The notes below the pieces were generated by a model. It made no database searches. It was given only the letters and a program-made list of their open reading frames with translations, and had not been told where the DNA came from. A DNA stretch of 64,000 bases from contig OZ059895.1 of the NCBI GenBank assembly GCA_964057225.1, positions 10,292,001 to 10,356,000 of the forward strand, in the 5' to 3' direction. Origin of the DNA: Auanema rhodensis (taxonomy: Eukaryota > Nematoda > Chromadorea > Rhabditida > Rhabditidae). Positions within the stretch are counted from its first letter, which is position 1; the number at the start of each line of letters is the position of its first letter. Below are positions 10,501 to 24,902 of the stretch, piece after piece. Made by a program: the position numbers and the translations under genes.

Positions 10501-13500
10501 CCGCCGTAAAATATGATTAATATAGTTCTCTGCTAACAAAATTTGTTTTACTTTTTTAATCAACTAATTTTCAGTTGAATGAGATGTAGCACGTACTTCT
10601 AGGACAAGAAATAAAATTTTTAGAATATTTCATTTTTCATAAAAATCAAACGAAATATCAAGTTGAACCCACCGCAAAACATGATTACTATGGATATATG
10701 CTTACAAAACCTAATTTATATTGTCAAATAGTAAATTTTGAGTTGAATGAGATGTTGCACGTATTTCTAGGGCTAAAAATAAACATTTTAAAATTTTTAA
10801 TTTTTCATAAAAATGGAACAAAATAGCAACTTGAGCCCGCCGGAAAATATGATTAATATGGTTCTGTGCTAACAAAATTTGTTATACCTTTTCAATCAAC
10901 TAATTCTTAGTTAAATGAGATGTAGCACGTACTTCTAGGACAAGAAATAAAATTTTTAGAATATTTCATTTTTCATAAAAATCAAACGAAATATCAAGTT
11001 GAACCCGCCGCAAAACATGATTACTATGGATATATGCTTACAAATTTTTTTCGGTATTTCTAGGGCTAAAAATAAACATTTAAAAAATTTTAATTTTTCA
11101 TAAAAATCGAACAAAATAGCAACTTAAGCCCGCCGGAAAATATGATTAATATGGTTCTGTGCTAACAAAATTTGTTATACCTTTTCAAGCAACTAATTCT
11201 TAGTTAAATGAGATGTAGCACGTACTTCTAGGACAAGAAATAAAATTTGTAGAATATTTAATTTTTCATAAAAATCAAACGAAATAGCAAGTTGAACCGG
11301 CCGCAAAACATGATTACTGTGGATATATGCTTACAAAACCTAATTCATATCATCTAACAGTTCATTCTGAGTTAAGTGAGATGTTGCCCGTAATGTTAAG
11401 ACTGAAAATAAAAGTAATACATTATTTAGTTTTTCTTAAAAATCGAACAAGATAGCAACTTGAGCCCGCCGGAAAATATGATTAATATGGTTCTGTGCTA
11501 ACAAAATTTGTTATACCTTTTCAATCAACTAATTCTTAGTTAAATGAGATGTAGCACGTACTTCTAGGACAAGAAATAAAATTTGTAGAATATTTAATTT
11601 TTCATAAAAATCAAACGAAATATCAAGTTGAACCCGCCGCAAAACATGATTACTATGGATATATGCTTACAAATTTTTTTCGGTATTTCTAGGGCTAAAA
11701 ATAAACATTTAAAAAATTTTAATTTTTCATAAAAATCGAACAAAATAGCAACTTAAGCCCGCCGGAAAATATGATTAATATGGTTCTGTGCTAACAAAAT
11801 TTGTTATACCTTTTCAAGCAACTAATTCTTAGTTAAATGAGATGTAGCACGTACTTCTAGGACAAGAAATAAAATTTGTAGAATATTTAATTTTTCATAA
11901 AAATCAAACGAAATATCAAGTTGAACCCACCGCAAAACATGATTACTATGGATATATGCTTACAAAACCTAATTCATATCATCTAACAGTTCATTTTGAG
12001 TTAAGTGAGATGTTGCCCGTAATGTTAAGACTGAAAATAAAAGTAATACATTATTTAGTTTTTCTTAAAAATCGAACAAAATAGCAACTTGAGCCCGCCG
12101 TAAAATATGATTAATATATTTCTCTGCTAACAAAATTTGTTTTACTTTTTTAATCAACTACTTCTTAGTCGAATGAGATGTAGCACGTACTTCTAGGACA
12201 AGAAATAAAATTTTTAGAATTTTTAATTTTTCATAAAAATCAAACGAAATAGCAAGTTGAACCGGCCGCAAAACATGATTACTATGGATATATGCTTACA
12301 AAACCTAATTCATATCATCTAACAGTTCATTCTGAGTTAAGTGAGATGTTGCCCGTAATGTTAAGACTGAAAATAAAAGTAATACATTATTTAGTTTTTC
12401 TTAAAAATCGAACAAAATAGCAACTTAAGCCCGCCGGAAAATATGATTAATATGGTTCTGTGCTAACAAAATTTGTTATACCTTTTCAAGCAACTAATTC
12501 TTAGTTAAATGAGATGTAGCACGTACTTCTAGGACAAGAAATAAAATTTGTAGAATATTTAATTTTTCATAAAAATCAAACGAAATATCAAGTTGAACCC
12601 ACCGCAAAACATGATTACTATGGATATATGCTTACAAAACCTAATTCATATCATCTAACAGTTCATTTTGAGTTAAGTGAGATGTTGCCCGTAATGTTAA
12701 GACTGAAAATAAAAGTAATACATTATTTAGTTTTTCTTAAAAATCGAACAAAATAGCAACTTGAGCCCGCCGTAAAATATGATTAATATATTTCTCTGCT
12801 AACAAAATTTGTTTTACTTGTTTAATCAACTAATTCTCAGTTGAATGAGATGTAGCACGTACTTCTAGGACAAGAAACAAAATTTTTAGAATATTTATTT
12901 TTTCATAAAAATCAAACGAAATAGCAAGTTGAACCGGCCGCAAAACATGATTACTATGGATATATGCTTACAAAACCTAATTCATATCATCTAACAGTTC
13001 ATTCTGAGTTAAGTGAGATGTTGCTCGTAATGTTAAGACTGAAAATAAAAGTAATACATCATTTAGTTTTTCTTAAAAATCGAACAAAATAGCAACTTGA
13101 GCCCGCCGTAAAATATGATTAATATAGTTCTCTGCTAACAAAATTTGTTTTACTTTTTTAATCAACTAATTTTCAGTTGAATGAGATGTAGCACGTACTT
13201 CTAGGACAAGAAATAAAATTTTTAGAATATTTCATTTTTCATAAAAATCAAACGAAATATCAAGTTGAACCCACCGCAAAACATGATTACTATGGATATA
13301 TGCTTACAAAACCTAATTTATATTGTCAAATAGTAAATTTTGAGTTGAATGAGATGTTGCACGTATTTCTAGGGCTAAAAATAAACATTTTAAAATTTTA
13401 ATTTTTCATAAAAATCGAACAAAATAGCAACTTGAGCCCGCCGGAAAATATGATTAATATGGTTCTGTGCTAACAAAATTTGTTATACCTTTTCAATCAA

Positions 13501-14039
13501 CTAATTCTTAGTTAAATGAGATGTAGCACGTACTTCTAGGACAAGAAATAAAATTTTTAGAATATTTCATTTTTCATAAAAATCAAACGAAATATCAAGT
13601 TGAACCCGCCGCAAAACATGATTACTATGGATATATGCTTACAAAACCTAATTCATATCATCTAACAGTTCATTCTGAGTTAAGTGAGATGTTGCCCGTA
13701 ATGTTAAGACTGAAAATAAAAGTAATACATTATTTAGTTTTTCTTAAAAATCGAACAAGATAGCAACTTGAGCCCGCCGGAAAATATGATTAATATGGTT
13801 CTGTGCTAACAAAATTTGTTATACCTTTTCAATCAACTAATTCTTAGTTAAATGAGATGTAGCACGTACTTCTAGGACAAGAAATAAAATTTGTAGAATA
13901 TTTAATTTTTCATAAAAATCAAACGAAATATCAAGTTGAACCCGCCGCAAAACATGATTACTATGGATATATGCTTACAAATTTTTTTCGGTATTTCTAG
14001 GGCTAAAAATAAACATTTAAAAAATTTTAATTTTTCATA
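7590..14039 (+). repeat. Satellite zone rich in W, U and truncated Z dimers
   Basis: Units are about 336 bp except for the Z type (293 bp), whose 'tcggtattt' marks fall at 7777, 9078, 11052, 11681 and 13989 (the C of tcgg). W dimers ('attgtcaaatagtaaa') and U dimers alternate with them. The segment about 9.8-11.5 kb has the same order and spacing as HOR-A further right: from the 'ccaacag' mark at 10052 to the Z mark at 11052 is 1000 bases, as in the right-hand copy. No gene is visible. Confidence 0.82.
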
Positions 14040-17000
14040 AAAATCGAACAAAATAGCAACTTAAGCCCGCCGGAAAATATGATTAATATGGTTCTGTGCT
14101 AACAAAATTTGTTATACCTTTTCAAGCAACTAATTCTTAGTTAAATGAGATGTAGCACGTACTTCTAGGACAAGAAATAAAATTTGTAGAATATTTAATT
14201 TTTCATAAAAATCAAACGAAATATCAAGTTGAACCCACCGCAAAACATGATTACTATGGATATATGCTTACAAAACCTAATTCATATCATCTAACAGTTC
14301 ATTTTGAGTTAAGTGAGATGTTGCCCGTAATGTTAAGACTGAAAATAAAAGTAATACATTATTTAGTTTTTCTTAAAAATCGAACAAAATAGCAACTTGA
14401 GCCCGCCGTAAAATATGATTAATATATTTCTCTGCTAACAAAATTTGTTTTACTTTTTTAATCAACTACTTCTTAGTCGAATGAGATGTAGCACGTACTT
14501 CTAGGACAAGAAATAAAATTTTTAGAATTTTTAATTTTTCATAAAAATCAAACGAAATAGCAAGTTGAACCGGCCGCAAAACATGATTACTATGGATATA
14601 TGCTTACAAAACCTAATTCATATCATCTAACAGTTCATTCTGAGTTAAGTGAGATGTTGCCCGTAATGTTAAGACTGAAAATAAAAGTAATACATTATTT
14701 AGTTTTTCTTAAAAATCGAACAAAATAGCAACTTAAGCCCGCCGGAAAATATGATTAATATGGTTCTGTGCTAACAAAATTTGTTATACCTTTTCAAGCA
14801 ACTAATTCTTAGTTAAATGAGATGTAGCACGTACTTCTAGGACAAGAAATAAAATTTGTAGAATATTTAATTTTTCATAAAAATCAAACGAAATATCAAG
14901 TTGAACCCACCGCAAAACATGATTACTATGGATATATGCTTACAAAACCTAATTCATATCATCTAACAGTTCATTTTGAGTTAAGTGAGATGTTGCCCGT
15001 AATGTTAAGACTGAAAATAAAAGTAATACATTATTTAGTTTTTCTTAAAAATCGAACAAAATAGCAACTTGAGCCCGCCGTAAAATATGATTAATATATT
15101 TCTCTGCTAACAAAATTTGTTTTACTTGTTTAATCAACTAATTCTCAGTTGAATGAGATGTAGCACGTACTTCTAGGACAAGAAACAAAATTTTTAGAAT
15201 ATTTATTTTTTCATAAAAATCAAACGAAATATCAAGTTGAACCGGCCGCAAAACATGATTACTATGGATATATGCTTACAAAACCAAATTTTTATTATCA
15301 AACTGTCCATTTTCAGTTGCATAAGATGACGCACGTATTTCTAGGGCTAAAAATAAACATTTTAAAACTTTTAATTTTTCATAAAAATTGAACAAAATAG
15401 CAACTTGAGCCCGCCGGAAAATATGATTAATATACTTCTGTGCTAACAAAATTTGTTTTACTCTTTTTAGTCAACTAATTCTCAGTTGAATGAGATGTAG
15501 CACGTACTTCTAGGACAAGAAATAAAATTTGTAGAATATTTAATTTTTCATAAAAATCAAACGAAATAGCAAGTTGAACCTGCCGCAAAACATGATTACT
15601 ATGGATATATGCTTACAAAACCAAAATTATATTATCACATTGTCGCTTTTCAGTTGAATAAGATGATGCACGTATTTCTAGGGCTGAAAATAAACATTTT
15701 AAAATTTTTCATAAAAATCGAACAAAATAGCAACTTGAGCCCGCCGGAAAATATGATTAATATGGTTCTGTGCTAACAAAATTTGTTATAGCTTTTCAAT
15801 CAACTAATTCTTAGTTAAATGAGATGTAGCACGTACTTCTAGGACAGGAAATAAAATTTGTAGAATATTTAATTTTTCATAAAAATCAAACGAAATATCA
15901 AGTTGAACCCACCGCAAAACATGATTACTATGGATATATGCTTACAAAACCTAAATTATATTATCAAATAGTTAATTTTGAGTTGAATGAGATGTTGCAT
16001 GTATTTCTAGGGCTAAAAATAAACATTTTAAAATTTTTAATTTTTCATAAAAATCGAACAAAATAGCAACTTGAGCCCGCCGGAAAATATGATTAATATG
16101 GTTCTGTGCTAACAAAATTTGTTTTACTTTTTTAATCAACTAATTCTCAGTTGAATGAGATGTAGCACGTACTTCTAGGACAAGAAATAAAATTTTTAGA
16201 ATTTTTAAAAATTTCATAAAAATCAAACGAAATAGCAAGTTGAACCGGCCGCAAAACATGATTACTATGGATATATGCTTACAAAACCTAATTCATATCA
16301 TCTAACAGTTCATTCTGAGTTAAGTGAGATGTTGCTCGTAATGTTAAGACTGAAAATAAAAGTAATACATTATTTAGTTTTTCTTAAAAATCGAACAAAA
16401 TAGCAACTTGAGCCCGCCGTAAAATATGATTAATATAGTTCTCTGCTAACAAAATTTGTTTTACTTTTTTAATCAACTAATTTTCAGTTGAATGAGATGT
16501 AGCACGTACTTCTAGGACAAGAAATAAAATTTTTAGAATATTTCATTTTTCATAAAAATCAAACGAAATATCAAGTTGAACCCACCGCAAAACATGATTA
16601 CTATGGATATATGCTTACAAAACCTAATTTATATTGTCAAATAGTACATTTTGAGTTGAATGAGATGTTGCACGTATTTCTAGGGCTAAAAATAAACATT
16701 TTAAAATTTTTAATTTTTCATAAAAATGGAACAAAATAGCAACTTGAGCCCGCCGGAAAATATGATTAATATGGTTCTGTGCTAACAAAATTTGTTATAC
16801 CTTTTCAATCAACTAATTCTTAGTTAAATGAGATGTAGCACGTACTTCTAGGACAAGAAATAAAATTTTTAGAATATTTCATTTTTCATAAAAATCAAAC
16901 GAAATATCAAGTTGAACCCGCCGCAAAACATGATTACTATGGATATATGCTTACAAATTTTTTTCGGTATTTCTAGGGCTAAAAATAAACATTTAAAAAA

Positions 17001-20000
17001 TTTTAATTTTTCATAAAAATCGAACAAAATAGCAACTTAAGCCCGCCGGAAAATATGATTAATATGGTTCTGTGCTAACAAAATTTGTTATACCTTTTCA
17101 AGCAACTAATTCTTAGTTAAATGAGATGTAGCACGTACTTCTAGGACAAGAAATAAAATTTGTAGAATATTTAATTTTTCATAAAAATCAAACGAAATAT
17201 CAAGTTGAACCCACCGCAAAACATGATTACTATGGATATATGCTTACAAAACCTAATTCATATCATCTAACAGTTCATTTTGAGTTAAGTGAGATGTTGC
17301 CCGTAATGTTAAGACTGAAAATAAAAGTAATACATTATTTAGTTTTTCTTAAAAATCGAACAAAATAGCAACTTAAGCCCGCCGGAAAATATGATTAATA
17401 TGGTTCTGTGCTAACAAAATTTGTTATACCTTTTCAAGCAACTAATTCTTAGTTAAATGAGATGTAGCACGTACTTCTAGGACAAGAAATAAAATTTGTA
17501 GAATATTTAATTTTTCATAAAAATCAAACGAAATATCAAGTTGAACCCACCGCAAAACATGATTACTATGGATATATGCTTACAAAACCTAATTCATATC
17601 ATCTAACAGTTCATTTTGAGTTAAGTGAGATGTTGCCCGTAATGTTAAGACTGAAAATAAAAGTAATACATTATTTAGTTTTTCTTAAAAATCGAACAAA
17701 ATAGCAACTTGAGCCCGCCGTAAAATATGATTAATATATTTCTCTGCTAACAAAATTTGTTTTACTTTTTTAATCAACTACTTCTTAGTCGAATGAGATG
17801 TAGCACGTACTTCTAGGACAAGAAATAAAATTTTTAGAATTTTTAATTTTTCATAAAAATCAAACGAAATAGCAAGTTGAACCGGCCGCAAAACATGATT
17901 ACTATGGATATATGCTTACAAAACCTAATTCATATCATCTAACAGTTCATTCTGAGTTAAGTGAGATGTTGCCCGTAATGTTAAGACTGAAAATAAAAGT
18001 AATACATTATTTAGTTTTTCTTAAAAATCGAACAAAATAGCAACTTAAGCCCGCCGGAAAATATGATTAATATGGTTCTGTGCTAACAAAATTTGTTATA
18101 CCTTTTCAAGCAACTAATTCTTAGTTAAATGAGATGTAGCACGTACTTCTAGGACAAGAAATAAAATTTGTAGAATATTTAATTTTTCATAAAAATCAAA
18201 CGAAATATCAAGTTGAACCCACCGCAAAACATGATTACTATGGATATATGCTTACAAAACCTAATTCATATCATCTAACAGTTCATTTTGAGTTAAGTGA
18301 GATGTTGCCCGTAATGTTAAGACTGAAAATAAAAGTAATACATTATTTAGTTTTTCTTAAAAATCGAACAAAATAGCAACTTGAGCCCGCCGTAAAATAT
18401 GATTAATATATTTCTCTGCTAACAAAATTTGTTTTACTTGTTTAATCAACTAATTCTCAGTTGAATGAGATGTAGCACGTACTTCTAGGACAAGAAACAA
18501 AATTTTTAGAATATTTATTTTTTCATAAAAATCAAACGAAATATCAAGTTGAACCGGCCGCAAAACATGATTACTATGGATATATGCTTACAAAACCAAA
18601 TTTTTATTATCAAACTGTCCATTTTCAGTTGCATAAGATGACGCACGTATTTCTAGGGCTAAAAATAAACATTTTAAAACTTTTAATTTTTCATAAAAAT
18701 TGAACAAAATAGCAACTTGAGCCCGCCGGAAAATATGATTAATATACTTCTGTGCTAACAAAATTTGTTTTACTCTTTTTAGTCAACTAATTCTCAGTTG
18801 AATGAGATGTAGCACGTACTTCTAGGACAAGAAATAAAATTTGTAGAATATTTAATTTTTCATAAAAATCAAACGAAATAGCAAGTTGAACCTGCCGCAA
18901 AACATGATTACTATGGATATATGCTTACAAAACCAAAATTATATTATCACATTGTCGCTTTTCAGTTGAATAAGATGATGCACGTATTTCTAGGGCTGAA
19001 AATAAACATTTTAAAATTTTTCATAAAAATCGAACAAAATAGCAACTTGAGCCCGCCGGAAAATATGATTAATATGGTTCTGTGCTAACAAAATTTGTTA
19101 TAGCTTTTCAATCAACTAATTCTTAGTTAAATGAGATGTAGCACGTACTTCTAGGACAGGAAATAAAATTTGTAGAATATTTAATTTTTCATAAAAATCA
19201 AACGAAATATCAAGTTGAACCCACCGCAAAACATGATTACTATGGATATATGCTTACAAAACCTAAATTATATTATCAAATAGTTAATTTTGAGTTGAAT
19301 GAGATGTTGCATGTATTTCTAGGGCTAAAAATAAACATTTTAAAATTTTTAATTTTTCATAAAAATCGAACAAAATAGCAACTTGAGCCCGCCGGAAAAT
19401 ATGATTAATATGGTTCTGTGCTAACAAAATTTGTTTTACTTTTTTAATCAACTAATTCTCAGTTGAATGAGATGTAGCACGTACTTCTAGGACAAGAAAT
19501 AAAATTTTTAGAATTTTTAAAAATTTCATAAAAATCAAACGAAATAGCAAGTTGAACCGGCCGCAAAACATGATTACTATGGATATATGCTTACAAAACC
19601 TAATTCATATCATCTAACAGTTCATTCTGAGTTAAGTGAGATGTTGCTCGTAATGTTAAGACTGAAAATAAAAGTAATACATTATTTAGTTTTTCTTAAA
19701 AATCGAACAAAATAGCAACTTGAGCCCGCCGTAAAATATGATTAATATAGTTCTCTGCTAACAAAATTTGTTTTACTTTTTTAATCAACTAATTTTCAGT
19801 TGAATGAGATGTAGCACGTACTTCTAGGACAAGAAATAAAATTTTTAGAATATTTCATTTTTCATAAAAATCAAACGAAATATCAAGTTGAACCCACCGC
19901 AAAACATGATTACTATGGATATATGCTTACAAAACCTAATTTATATTGTCAAATAGTACATTTTGAGTTGAATGAGATGTTGCACGTATTTCTAGGGCTA

Positions 20001-22825
20001 AAAATAAACATTTTAAAATTTTTAATTTTTCATAAAAATGGAACAAAATAGCAACTTGAGCCCGCCGGAAAATATGATTAATATGGTTCTGTGCTAACAA
20101 AATTTGTTATACCTTTTCAATCAACTAATTCTTAGTTAAATGAGATGTAGCACGTACTTCTAGGACAAGAAATAAAATTTTTAGAATATTTCATTTTTCA
20201 TAAAAATCAAACGAAATATCAAGTTGAACCCGCCGCAAAACATGATTACTATGGATATATGCTTACAAATTTTTTTCGGTATTTCTAGGGCTAAAAATAA
20301 ACATTTAAAAAATTTTAATTTTTCATAAAAATCGAACAAAATAGCAACTTAAGCCCGCCGGAAAATATGATTAATATGGTTCTGTGCTAACAAAATTTGT
20401 TATACCTTTTCAAGCAACTAATTCTTAGTTAAATGAGATGTAGCACGTACTTCTAGGACAAGAAATAAAATTTGTAGAATATTTAATTTTTCATAAAAAT
20501 CAAACGAAATATCAAGTTGAACCCACCGCAAAACATGATTACTATGGATATATGCTTACAAAACCTAATTCATATCATCTAACAGTTCATTTTGAGTTAA
20601 GTGAGATGTTGCCCGTAATGTTAAGACTGAAAATAAAAGTAATACATTATTTAGTTTTTCTTAAAAATCGAACAAAATAGCAACTTAAGCCCGCCGGAAA
20701 ATATGATTAATATGGTTCTGTGCTAACAAAATTTGTTATACCTTTTCAAGCAACTAATTCTTAGTTAAATGAGATGTAGCACGTACTTCTAGGACAAGAA
20801 ATAAAATTTGTAGAATATTTAATTTTTCATAAAAATCAAACGAAATATCAAGTTGAACCCACCGCAAAACATGATTACTATGGATATATGCTTACAAAAC
20901 CTAATTCATATCATCTAACAGTTCATTTTGAGTTAAGTGAGATGTTGCCCGTAATGTTAAGACTGAAAATAAAAGTAATACATTATTTAGTTTTTCTTAA
21001 AAATCGAACAAAATAGCAACTTGAGCCCGCCGTAAAATATGATTAATATATTTCTCTGCTAACAAAATTTGTTTTACTTTTTTAATCAACTACTTCTTAG
21101 TCGAATGAGATGTAGCACGTACTTCTAGGACAAGAAATAAAATTTTTAGAATTTTTAATTTTTCATAAAAATCAAACGAAATAGCAAGTTGAACCGGCCG
21201 CAAAACATGATTACTATGGATATATGCTTACAAAACCTAATTCATATCATCTAACAGTTCATTCTGAGTTAAGTGAGATGTTGCCCGTAATGTTAAGACT
21301 GAAAATAAAAGTAATACATTATTTAGTTTTTCTTAAAAATCGAACAAAATAGCAACTTAAGCCCGCCGGAAAATATGATTAATATGGTTCTGTGCTAACA
21401 AAATTTGTTATACCTTTTCAAGCAACTAATTCTTAGTTAAATGAGATGTAGCACGTACTTCTAGGACAAGAAATAAAATTTGTAGAATATTTAATTTTTC
21501 ATAAAAATCAAACGAAATATCAAGTTGAACCCACCGCAAAACATGATTACTATGGATATATGCTTACAAAACCTAATTCATATCATCTAACAGTTCATTT
21601 TGAGTTAAGTGAGATGTTGCCCGTAATGTTAAGACTGAAAATAAAAGTAATACATTATTTAGTTTTTCTTAAAAATCGAACAAAATAGCAACTTGAGCCC
21701 GCCGTAAAATATGATTAATATATTTCTCTGCTAACAAAATTTGTTTTACTTGTTTAATCAACTAATTCTCAGTTGAATGAGATGTAGCACGTACTTCTAG
21801 GACAAGAAACAAAATTTTTAGAATATTTATTTTTTCATAAAAATCAAACGAAATATCAAGTTGAACCGGCCGCAAAACATGATTACTATGGATATATGCT
21901 TACAAAACCAAATTTTTATTATCAAACTGTCCATTTTCAGTTGCATAAGATGACGCACGTATTTCTAGGGCTAAAAATAAACATTTTAAAACTTTTAATT
22001 TTTCATAAAAATTGAACAAAATAGCAACTTGAGCCCGCCGGAAAATATGATTAATATACTTCTGTGCTAACAAAATTTGTTTTACTCTTTTTAGTCAACT
22101 AATTCTCAGTTGAATGAGATGTAGCACGTACTTCTAGGACAAGAAATAAAATTTGTAGAATATTTAATTTTTCATAAAAATCAAACGAAATAGCAAGTTG
22201 AACCTGCCGCAAAACATGATTACTATGGATATATGCTTACAAAACCAAAATTATATTATCACATTGTCGCTTTTCAGTTGAATAAGATGATGCACGTATT
22301 TCTAGGGCTGAAAATAAACATTTTAAAATTTTTCATAAAAATCGAACAAAATAGCAACTTGAGCCCGCCGGAAAATATGATTAATATGGTTCTGTGCTAA
22401 CAAAATTTGTTATAGCTTTTCAATCAACTAATTCTTAGTTAAATGAGATGTAGCACGTACTTCTAGGACAGGAAATAAAATTTGTAGAATATTTAATTTT
22501 TCATAAAAATCAAACGAAATATCAAGTTGAACCCACCGCAAAACATGATTACTATGGATATATGCTTACAAAACCTAAATTATATTATCAAATAGTTAAT
22601 TTTGAGTTGAATGAGATGTTGCATGTATTTCTAGGGCTAAAAATAAACATTTTAAAATTTTTAATTTTTCATAAAAATCGAACAAAATAGCAACTTGAGC
22701 CCGCCGGAAAATATGATTAATATGGTTCTGTGCTAACAAAATTTGTTTTACTTTTTTAATCAACTAATTCTCAGTTGAATGAGATGTAGCACGTACTTCT
22801 AGGACAAGAAATAAAATTTTTAGAA
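14040..22825 (+). repeat. HOR-B: 3312-bp higher-order repeat of 10 dimers, about 2.65 tandem copies
   Basis: Landmarks recur at exactly 3312 bases. The P' mark 'aactgtcc' is at 15301, 18613 and 21925. The Z mark is at 16965 and 20277. 'cttcttag' is at 14469 and 17781. 'aacttaag' is at 14730 and 18042. The dimer order starting at P' is P', Q, R, U (with 'gctcgtaatg'), W (with 'aaaatggaac'), Z, U, U, U, U. The length is ten times 336 minus 43 for Z and 7 for Q, plus two single-base additions. Sequence at x and x+3312 agrees from about 14040 to about 19513 with no difference noticed, so the amplification is recent. The match ends near 22825, where 'gaatttttaaaaattt' is replaced by 'gaatatttaattttt'. 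Confidence 0.88.
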
Positions 22826-24403
22826 TATTTAATTTTTCATAAAAATCAAACGAAATAGCAAGTTGAACCCGCCGCAAAACATGATTACTATGGATATATG
22901 CTTACAAAACCAAAATTATTTTATCAAACTGTCGATTTTCAGTTGAATAAGATGATGCACGTATTTCTAGGGCTAAAAATAAACATTTTAAAATTTTTAA
23001 TTTTTCATAAAAATCGAACAAAATAGCAACTTGAGCCCGCCGTAAAATATGATTAATATATTTCTCTGCTAACAAAATTTGTTTTTACTTTTTTCATCAA
23101 CTAATTTTCAGTTGAATGAGATGTAGCACGTACTTCTAGGACAAGAAATAAAATTTTTAGAATATTTCATTTTTCATAAAAATCAAACGAAATATCAAGT
23201 TGAACCCACCGCAAAACATGATTACTATGGATATATGCTTACAAAACCTAAATTATATTGTCAAATAGTAAATTTTGAGTTGAATGAGATGTTGCACGTA
23301 TTTCTAGGGCTAAAAATAAACATTTTTAAAATTTTAATTTTTCATAAAAATCGAACAAAATAGCAACTTGAGCCCGCCGGAAAATATGATTAATATGGTT
23401 CTGTGCTAACAAAATTTGTTTTACTCTTTTTAATCAACTAATTCTCAGTTGAATGAGATGTAGCACGTACTTCTAGGACAAGAAATAAAATTTTTAGAAT
23501 ATTTATTTTTTCATAAAAATCAAACGAAATAGCAAGTTGAACCCACCGCAAAACATGATTACTATGGATATATGCTTACAAAACCAAATTTTTATCATCA
23601 AACTGTCGATTTTCAGTTGCATAAGATGATGCACGTATTTCTAGGGCTAAAAATAAACATTTTAAAACTTTTAATTTTTCATAAAAATTGAACAAAATAG
23701 CAACTTGAGCCCGCCGGAGAATATGATTAATATATTTCTGTGCTAACAAAAATTGTTTTACTCTTTTTAATCAACTAATTCTCAGTTGAATGAGATGTAG
23801 CACGTACTTCTAGGACAAGAAATAAATTTTTTAGAATATTTATTTTTTCATAAAAATCAAACGAAATAGCAAGTTGAACCTGCCGCAAAACATGATTACT
23901 ATGGATATATGCTTACAAAACCAAAATTATATTATCACATTGTCGCTTTTCAGTTGAATAAGATGATGCACGTATTTCTAGGGCTGAAAATAAACATTTT
24001 AAAATTTTTCATAAAAATCGAACAAAATAGCAACTTGAGCCCGCCGGAAAATATGATTAATATGGTTCTGTGCTAACAAAATTTGTTATAGCTTTTCAAT
24101 CAACTAATTCTTAGTTAAATGAGATGTAGCACGTACTTCTAGGACAGGAAATAAAATTTGTAGAATATTTAATTTTTCATAAAAATCAAACGAAATATCA
24201 AGTTGAACCCACCGCAAAACATGATTACTATGGATATATGCTTACAAAACCTAATTTATATTATCAAATAGTTAATTTTGAGTTGAATGAGATGTTGCAT
24301 GTATTTCTAGGGCTAAAAATAAACATTTTTAAAATTTTAATTTTTCATAAAAATCGAACAAAATAGCAACTTGAGCCCGCCGGAAAATATGATTAATATG
24401 GTT
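22826..24403 (+). repeat. Transition zone: S, T, P, Q, R dimers
   Basis: After the last HOR-B copy the order is S (about 22.9 kb), T (23.25 kb), P (23.6 kb), Q (23.9 kb), R (24.25 kb), using the dimer types that build HOR-C further right. Units are 329-337 bp. The S-T pair carries the spacer 'gtttttactttttt' that is otherwise confined to T-containing HOR-C copies and 61 kb. No gene is visible. Confidence 0.78.
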
Positions 24404-24902
24404 CTGTGCTAACAAAATTTGTTTTACTCTTTTTAATCAACTAATTCTCAGTTGAATGAGATGTAGCACGTACTTCTAGGACAAGAAATAAAATTTTTAG
24501 AATATTTATTTTTTCATAAAAATCAAACGAAATAGCAAGTTGAACCCACCGCAAAACATGATTACTATGGATATATGCTTACAAAACCTAATTCATATCA
24601 TCTAACAGTTCATTCTGAGTTGAGTGAGATGTTGCCCGTAATGTTAAGACTGAAAAAAAAAGTAATACATTATTTAGTTTTTCATAAAAATCAAACGAAA
24701 TAGCAAGTTGAACCTGCCGCAAAACATGATTACTATGGATATATGCTTACAAAACCAAAATTATATTATCACATTGTCGCTTTTCAGTTGAATAAGATGA
24801 TGCACGTATTTCTAGGGCTGAAAATAAACATTTTAAAATTTTTCATAAAAATCGAACAAAATAGCAACTTGAGCCCGCCGGAAAATATGATTAATATGGT
24901 TC
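24404..24902 (+). repeat. 499-bp 1.5-unit: out-of-register junction between B half and A half
   Basis: Unit starts fall at 24404 and 24903, 499 bases apart instead of 336. The first part is a normal A half followed by a U9 B half (nine A at 24653-24661). At the shared motif 'ttttcataaaaatc' (about 24680) the sequence switches into the 3' part of an A half ('aaacgaaatagcaag', 'cctgccgcaaaac') and then a Q-type B half. The order is therefore A-B/A-B, with one half-unit lost. Confidence 0.85.
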
